64,000 nt of DNA from Proteromonas lacertae (lineage: Eukaryota > Sar > Bigyra > Opalinata > Proteromonadidae), in contig NGBS01000603.1 of assembly GCA_002245135.1 (NCBI GenBank), positions 1 to 64,000 of the forward strand, given 5' to 3'. Of this stretch, positions 61,735 to 64,000 are shown one piece after another; position 1 is the stretch's first letter, and every line of letters begins with the position of its first letter. Below the pieces are notes generated by a model. The model had not been told where the DNA came from and searched no databases. It saw only the letters and a program-made list of their open reading frames with translations. The position numbers were made by a program, and so were the translations under genes.

Positions 61735-64000
61735 TTAATTTAAAATTATTCGACATTTGACTAAATCTAATGGCTTCATAATGACATCATCAGCTCCAGC
61801 TATGTATAATAATAATAACAATCATTATAAAATACCATTAAGAAACTCTATATGTTGTTCTTTTTCTCCACATCCTGTTATACCAACAATTTTCACTACT
61901 GAGTTTATATTTCTTATATAATTTGTTAATTCTATTCCATTCATTTCACTATTATACAACTAATCAATACATATATTATAAATATACATTCAAATCAATA
62001 CATATTATATCATACACAATATTATTATTTTCATTCAGTAGTTTTAACGCTTCATTACTATTTAAAGCAGTATCAACTATTCCTATATTGAATTTATATT
62101 TTAATATTCTTTTACATAATGATAAATGTATTTTATCATCATCAATAAGTAATATTTTTTGATCAAAATGACTAAAAGACTTTGAATTTGAATTAAATCT
62201 CACCAATGCATCTTTCTTTACTTCAACAGGAATTTTTATAGTAAAAGTACTACCAATATTTGGTTTTGAACAAACTGTTAATTTTCCATTCAATAATTTG
62301 CACATATTATAACAAAATGATAATCCTAAACCATTTCCACCTCCTGATTGTAACTGAATTGGATCTACTTGTAAATGTTTCTCAAATATGTTCGGTAGAA
62401 CTTCTTCAGATATCCCAACTCCACTATCTGTCACTGATACTTCTAAATATTTATCTTCAAATATTGTTGAGACTATTATTGATCCTCCATAATTTGTGAA
62501 TTTATACGCATTCTATTTTTAACATTATTATATTTATTATTATACAGAAACTAAATTCATGATTATTTCTTGTATTCTTAAACCATCTCCAATAAAAACA
62601 ATTGGAATGTCTTCATTACATATACTTTTATATAATATTCTTTTAGACTATATACATTATATATATAAATATACAATTAGATTATGTTTAAATGTATTTG
62701 CAACTTCCCATAGTAAAGGTCTTATTTCAAATGGTTTATTAATTATTTCTAATTTCCCACATTCCATTTTATCTATTGTTAATACTGAATTTACGAGATT
62801 GTTTATGTATATTGTTTGTGTATGGATTATATTTGCATAATAATCATTATCAACTGAATTTTTATGTTGATTTTCTATTGATTCATCTTTTTTACTATTA
62901 CTTTTTATCTCTGAAAGAAGTCTATCTACATTATTGATATTATTTATATCAAAATCAATATTAAAAGAAAAGATTCGTTTCTTTTACTTATTGATTTATC
63001 ACTTGGATAACTACTACATCTGATTCGACTACTCTTATCACTTAATATTTGTTGTTGTTCATTTTGTTGTTTATGAATATTCTGTTTTTGTTGAATATTC
63101 ACATCTTCCAATGAGGTGGTTGTATCTGTTGATTTATACGATGATATTGAATGTTTAACTAGAGATTGTGGGTCAATAATAATGACTGATTTAGTCTTAT
63201 CTTCACATACATTATCTGTTGTTTGTTTAGTAATAAATGATGCAGCAAGTGATACTGTTGACAGTGGATTTCGAATCTATTTATATTTTAAAAAATAATA
63301 AATACATCATGAAACAGTTGATTAACATAATCAGATTTTGCACTGTTTGCTCGACAAGCTTCATCTGATTTTAGTTTCAATTCCAAAGATAATTTGAACA
63401 TATTATGTGAAGATCTTTCTATTGAATAACTACTGTATGTTATTAATATTATTGAAAAGATCAATAGTATGAATTGATAAATATATTTTTCTTTCTCTTT
63501 ATCTTCCAAACACACGAAGAATAGTATGATGTATATTAATAAATACCATAACACTAATCCAACTGTGTGTTGAAATGGCAAATGAAACAATAATACTGAA
63601 CTCACAGTCAATAACATCATTATTATTATTACGTTTGTATAATCATATTTGGATGAAATATCATTTCCCATTATTATATATCCCATAAATTTGACTGATG
63701 TCTATTACAGTATATCATATACAAATGAGATTATACAAATATAGAAATTGTTCCAACTACTACAAGTAGTATACAGCTACTAACCACAGAATAACTCTTT
63801 TCAATGGATGTGTATTGTATTAGTACAGCATATACAACACAAGAGACTATAATCATTAAACTACATACCAACCTCCACAGAACATATGACCTATGTTCTT
63901 CTGCAAAGTAAATTATATCAGGTATATATAAAACACAGTGGAGTATACAACACAAAAACACAGATATTAAACGAATCTTCCTAGAACATTAAAACACAAT
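61735..64000 (-). CDS. Hybrid histidine kinase, 5' end outside window
   Basis: Membrane sensor kinase. Several membrane helices at the N-terminus ('LWRLVCSLMIIVSCVVYAV', 'VIIIMMLLTVSSVLLFHL'), then a HisKA box 'FHDIRNPLSTV' with the phosphorylated His (rebuilt across a 29-nt intron at ~63262-63290), an ATPase domain with 'TDSGVGISEEVLPNIF' and 'GGNGLGLSFC', and a receiver domain with 'ILLIDDD', the acceptor Asp in 'CIDLNLYNSEMNGIEL' and the Lys in 'IMKPLDL'. Small introns throughout. Near 62960-62985 the frame changes by +2, or two +1 steps. The start lies beyond the right edge. Signals and partners unknown. Confidence 0.8.

Noticed and set aside
1-64000. tRNA or rRNA genes
   Set aside because: No cloverleaf or rRNA core sequence was recognised by eye; a covariance search was not possible.

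Overview
The window comes from the nuclear genome of a flagellated or ciliated protist that I cannot place in a lineage. It is very AT-rich and densely packed, with genes on both strands. Most genes are cut by tiny spliceosomal introns of about 26-60 nt, typically GTAT...TAG. At least five genes are ciliary or microtubular: CEP290, SPAG1, CFAP100, a tubby-like protein and alpha-tubulin. TAA, TAG and TGA all end genes, so the code looks standard.

Layout: 1-3090 is a compositionally foreign block, probably the edge of a virus-like element, ending in a ~200-bp near-perfect palindrome that abuts host DNA. 3185-7443 holds a TM9 protein and a BTB/Ig/SPRY protein. 7830-15569 is one CEP290 gene. 15673-21157 holds a BAR-GOLD protein, an Ig-like/multi-TM protein and a pseudokinase-LRR protein. 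21466-23464 is a MULE transposase. 23996-33641 holds a pseudokinase-ARM protein, an unknown gene, mevalonate kinase, Prp40, adenylate kinase and a tubby-like protein. 34156-46920 holds an EGF-repeat secreted protein, alpha-tubulin, CFAP100, an SLC17 transporter, a Pro-rich/Cys-repeat protein and a PX protein. 47043-54705 holds SPAG1, an amidohydrolase, Trm7, a tail-anchored protein, a double class II aldolase-like protein and an LRR protein. 54819-64000 holds two tandem Na+/H+ exchangers, VPS25, an unknown nuclear-type protein, an Rpp21-like protein and a hybrid histidine kinase running off the right edge.

The most unusual signal: many conserved genes (mevalonate kinase, Prp40, adenylate kinase, SPAG1, PX, one exchanger, VPS25 and others) can only be read through by stepping +1 at one or more places, with no GT-AG intron to explain it. 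I count about two dozen, nearly all in the same direction, often at or just after an AAA/AAG codon, and twice at AAA-TAG. CEP290, tubulin, CFAP100, TM9, tubby and the neighbouring exchanger paralogue show none. This resembles Euplotes-type +1 frameshifting but could be insertion-biased assembly error. There is also direct evidence for a minor (U12-type) spliceosome: an AT-AC intron in the SLC17 gene and a shared AT-AG intron in both exchangers.
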